A DNA stretch of 7,857 bases, from contig CAAGKE010000103.1 in the NCBI GenBank assembly GCA_900770325.1, forward strand, positions 1-7,857, read 5' to 3'. Positions 6,685-7,857 of this stretch are shown piece after piece. A program made the translations under genes and the position numbers. How positions within the stretch are numbered: the first letter of the stretch is position 1; the number at the start of each line of letters is the position of its first letter. The notes under the pieces were generated by a model. It ran no database searches and was not told where the DNA came from. It worked only from the letters and a program-made list of their open reading frames with translations. The stretch is from Lachnospiraceae bacterium (lineage in GTDB: Bacteria > Bacillota > Clostridia > Lachnospirales > Lachnospiraceae).

Positions 6685-6789
6685 GATTTTTATTCATTTA
6701 TTCAGTTAATAATACATTATGGACGTCCACCGGATGTCCGTCCGTTCCCGTTCTTCCTTTCTTTCCATCCCATACCAGTCCAAAATAAA

Positions 6790-6830
6790 TTACTGTTCAC
6801 GTTGTTCACAGTAACACACTTCGTGTCCAT
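6790..6830. repeat. Dispersed repeat, copy 1, palindromic core
   Basis: TTACTGT (6790-6796) and ACAGTAA (6808-6814) form a 7-bp inverted repeat around an 11-nt loop. The segment contains the 14-mer GTTCACAGTAACAC (6804-6817) shared exactly with 7162-7175. It is followed by ACAC-TTC-GTGT-like pairing (6815-6826), as the other copy is followed by its own hairpin. It lies just after the stop codon of the RHH gene. Confidence 0.7.
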
Positions 6831-6835
6831 ATCTC

Positions 6836-7033
6836 TTATGTATTTTGTGTTGCTTCTCCCTTATTCCGTCCCCCATATTCTTCCAGTGCATATGCACAGC
6901 ACTGAAGTACCAGATTATTAAAGGAAACATCCTCACTGTCCGCCAGGTCGCAAAGCTCTTTAAACATAGTCTCTGTGAAACGTACTGTTCTCGCCACGTT
7001 TGCATGGGCAAACTTTTTATCTATTGTAAACAT
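6836..7033 (-). CDS. Small ribbon-helix-helix (Arc/CopG-like) DNA-binding protein
   Basis: This 65-residue protein looks like a ribbon-helix-helix regulator. A basic N-terminus leads into a predicted beta strand, RTVRFT (about residues 15-20), then helix one, ETMFKELCDLADSE. A turn with VSFNN follows, then helix two, LVLQCCAYALEEY, and a short polar tail. This layout matches Arc/CopG/MetJ-type dimers that bind palindromic DNA through the strand. I recall very similar small proteins being widespread in Lachnospiraceae, but I cannot name the family. The ATG at 7033 has only a weak GGTGG site four bases upstream. I see a TATAAT at 7085-7090 but no convincing -35. The gene sits alone between two terminators and is flanked by two copies of a direct repeat. 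No toxin partner is visible, so an antitoxin role is unsupported; an orphan regulator is more likely. Confidence 0.72.
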   Translation of the reverse strand: MFTIDKKFAHANVARTVRFTETMFKELCDLADSEDVSFNNLVLQCCAYALEEYGGRNKGEATQNT

Positions 7034-7122
7034 AAACCACCAACGTTCCCTGAAATGTTACATATTTATAAGTTGACAACCACTATTATAAACTTTTTCT
7101 ACACTCAAATATATAACCACTT

Positions 7123-7147
7123 CTGTAACCGTTTTTGGGTTTTACAG
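7123..7147. repeat. Imperfect inverted repeat upstream of the small RHH gene
   Basis: CTGTAACC (7123-7130) can pair with GGTTTTACAG (7138-7147) with a two-base bulge. It is the outermost member of a chain of inverted repeats that runs to the pyrD terminator. Its function is unknown, and it is weak by itself. Confidence 0.4.
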
Positions 7148-7150
7148 TCG

Positions 7151-7189
7151 CTGTTCCTTCCGTTCACAGTAACACGGTTCGCATCCGTG
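7151..7189. repeat. Dispersed repeat, copy 2, with adjacent hairpin
   Basis: This copy reads CTGTTC, five variable bases, then GTTCACAGTAACAC (7162-7175). The 14-mer is identical to the one at 6804-6817, and over the 38 bases 7151-7188 the two copies match at 28 positions. Bases 7173-7177 and 7185-7189 form a CACGG/CCGTG hairpin around a 7-nt loop. Two further mini-palindromes follow directly: GCAT-TT-ATGC (7191-7200) and GCAC-GAA-GTGC (7199-7209). Confidence 0.7.
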
Positions 7190-7209
7190 CGCATTTATGC
7201 ACGAAGTGC

Positions 7210-7274
7210 TTTTTATGCCATAGGAAAGGACTTTCACGCTTCAGCGTGACAAGGTCTTTCCTATGGCATAAAAA
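7210..7274. repeat. Long near-perfect palindrome beside the pyrD terminator
   Basis: The left arm (7210-7240) and right arm (7243-7274) pair perfectly over the outer 19 bp, TTTTTATGCCATAGGAAAG. A short mismatch and a one-base bulge follow, then a perfect TCACGCT/AGCGTGA tip. The arms start with T-runs and end with A-runs. This is the reverse of what a terminator needs on either strand, so I read it as a palindromic repeat or MITE-like element, not a terminator. It directly abuts the T-tract of the pyrD terminator. Confidence 0.8.
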
Positions 7275-7301
7275 AATTGGGGCTATCGCACAGCCCCAAT
7301 T
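7270..7301 (-). terminator. Rho-independent terminator overlapping the pyrD stop codon
   Basis: A perfect 10-bp stem pairs 7292-7301 with 7275-7284 around a 7-nt loop. On the minus strand the stem reads AATTGGGGCT / AGCCCCAATT and is followed by a further run of T (7274-7270). The ascending arm is made of the last codons of pyrD, and the loop carries the first base of its TAG stop codon, so termination is built into the gene end. Confidence 0.9.
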
Positions 7302-7857
7302 AATTCCCGGATATCACTGATCTGATATCTCTGCATATATTCTTCTATTCCTTCTATAACCTCCAGCGTTGTTCTGGGATTACGGAAATTCGCAGTGCCT
7401 ACAGATACTGCCGTGGCTCCTGCCAGGATAAACTCCAGCGCATCCTCCGCGCCGGCAATTCCGCCCATTCCGATGATGGGCAGCTTCACTGCCTGAGCCG
7501 TCTGATAGACCATACGGACCGCAATGGGATGAATGGCCGGACCCGACACACCTCCCGTCTTATTCGCCAGTGCAAAGGTTCTCCGATTGACATCGATCTT
7601 CATGCCGGTCAGCGTGTTGATCAGAGAAAGCGCATCCGCACCTCCCGCCTCCGCCGCCCGGGCTGTCTCCGTAATATCCGTCACATTGGGGCTCAGCTTC
7701 ATAATGACAGGCTGCTTTGCCCGTTTTTTCAGCTCAGATGTAATCGCTTCCACTGCTTTGGGATTCTGTCCGAAGGCAATTCCCCCTTCCTTCACATTGG
7801 GACAGGAAATATTGATCTCCAGAAGATCCACCGGTTCTCCGGCCAGCCGTTCCACCA
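7283..7857 (-). CDS. pyrD: Dihydroorotate dehydrogenase, catalytic subunit (PyrDB type), C-terminal part
   Basis: This is the C-terminal 191 or so residues of a class 1 dihydroorotate dehydrogenase; the N-terminus lies beyond the window edge, and the frame is open to base 7857. The enzyme oxidises dihydroorotate to orotate, the fourth step of UMP synthesis, using FMN in a TIM barrel in the cytoplasm. The segment shows the NISCPN motif near its start, whose cysteine is the catalytic base in class 1 enzymes. It also has a KLSPNVTD strand, an NTLTGMKID loop, GGVSGPAIHP, the FMN phosphate-binding IIGMGGI and the late VGTANF motif. VGTANF and the overall pattern favour class 1B, which works with an iron-sulfur/FAD partner, PyrK, and NAD; pyrK is not in view. 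The leftmost visible GTG at 7855 is an internal codon, not the start. A terminator overlaps the stop codon. Family call is firm; the 1B subclass is likely. Confidence 0.96.
   Translation of the reverse strand, partial: VERLAGEPVDLLEINISCPNVKEGGIAFGQNPKAVEAITSELKKRAKQPVIMKLSPNVTDITETARAAEAGGADALSLINTLTGMKIDVNRRTFALANKTGGVSGPAIHPIAVRMVYQTAQAVKLPIIGMGGIAGAEDALEFILAGATAVSVGTANFRNPRTTLEVIEGIEEYMQRYQISDIRELIGAVR

Larger units (their letters stand above)
6462..6835. other. Gene-free stretch between the RHH gene and the M24 peptidase
   Basis: No coding sequence is supported in these 374 bases. In transcription order they hold repeat copy 1, a purine-rich stretch with a GGACGTCC palindrome (about 6721-6728), the AT-rich inverted repeat, the terminator, and then the AT-rich promoter region of the M24 gene. 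The only notable minus-strand reading frame in the middle is an 18-codon Lys/Gly/Arg-rich frame with no ribosome binding site. Confidence 0.6.

Noticed and set aside
6790..7011. Alternative minus-strand frame overlapping the RHH gene
   Set aside because: The 65-residue frame has a clear RHH pattern; the overlapping frame has none and would end inside the repeat.
6790..7189. CRISPR-like array or toxin-antitoxin pair around the RHH gene
   Set aside because: There are only two repeat copies 358 bases apart with a gene between them, and no second small gene is next to the RHH gene.
7210..7274. Long palindrome as a bidirectional terminator
   Set aside because: Bidirectional terminators have A before and T after the stem. 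Here the polarity is reversed on both strands.

Overview
The window looks like a chromosomal segment of a Gram-positive anaerobe of the class Clostridia, most likely family Lachnospiraceae. I base this on strong AGGAGG-type ribosome binding sites, sigma-A-like promoters, moderate GC content, and proteins of the kind common in that family: a VanZ-like protein, a DUF6142-like protein, an M29 aminopeptidase and a PyrDB-type dihydroorotate dehydrogenase. The family assignment is inference from protein style; no 16S or other marker is present. Every convincing gene lies on the minus strand, so transcription runs from high to low coordinates.

In transcription order, the window opens with the C-terminal part of pyrD (7857-7283), closed by a clear terminator that overlaps its stop codon. 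Next comes a palindrome-rich tract (about 7120-7274), a small ribbon-helix-helix gene (7033-6836) and a second terminator (6639-6593). An M24 (Xaa-Pro type) peptidase follows (6461-5379). pyrE (5277-4606) has its own strong promoter just after the peptidase stop codon. Behind pyrE are five tightly packed genes: a 52-residue membrane microprotein (4569-4411), a VanZ-like protein (4411-3950), a DUF6142-like membrane protein (3957-3622), an HD-domain deoxynucleotidase-like protein (3565-2981) and a 693-residue M29 aminopeptidase (2914-833). purE (670-167) comes last, again with its own strong promoter and a structured leader of about 120 nt. The final 166 bases hold several nested inverted repeats.

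The metabolic theme is nucleotides. PyrD and PyrE catalyse consecutive steps of de novo UMP synthesis, PurE acts in IMP synthesis, and the HD protein resembles 5'-deoxynucleotidases. The two peptidases and the three small membrane proteins have no obvious link to this theme.

The most unusual content is non-coding. A degenerate palindromic repeat occurs three times (755-779, 6790-6830, 7151-7189). Two copies flank the ribbon-helix-helix gene and one lies in the purE leader. There is also a near-perfect 65-bp palindrome beside the pyrD terminator, and a set of mutually exclusive stems downstream of purE. I see no CRISPR array, tRNA, rRNA or intact transposase. No clear defence or other novel multi-gene system is evident. 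The best candidate for an undescribed functional unit is the translationally coupled microprotein-VanZ-DUF6142 trio.
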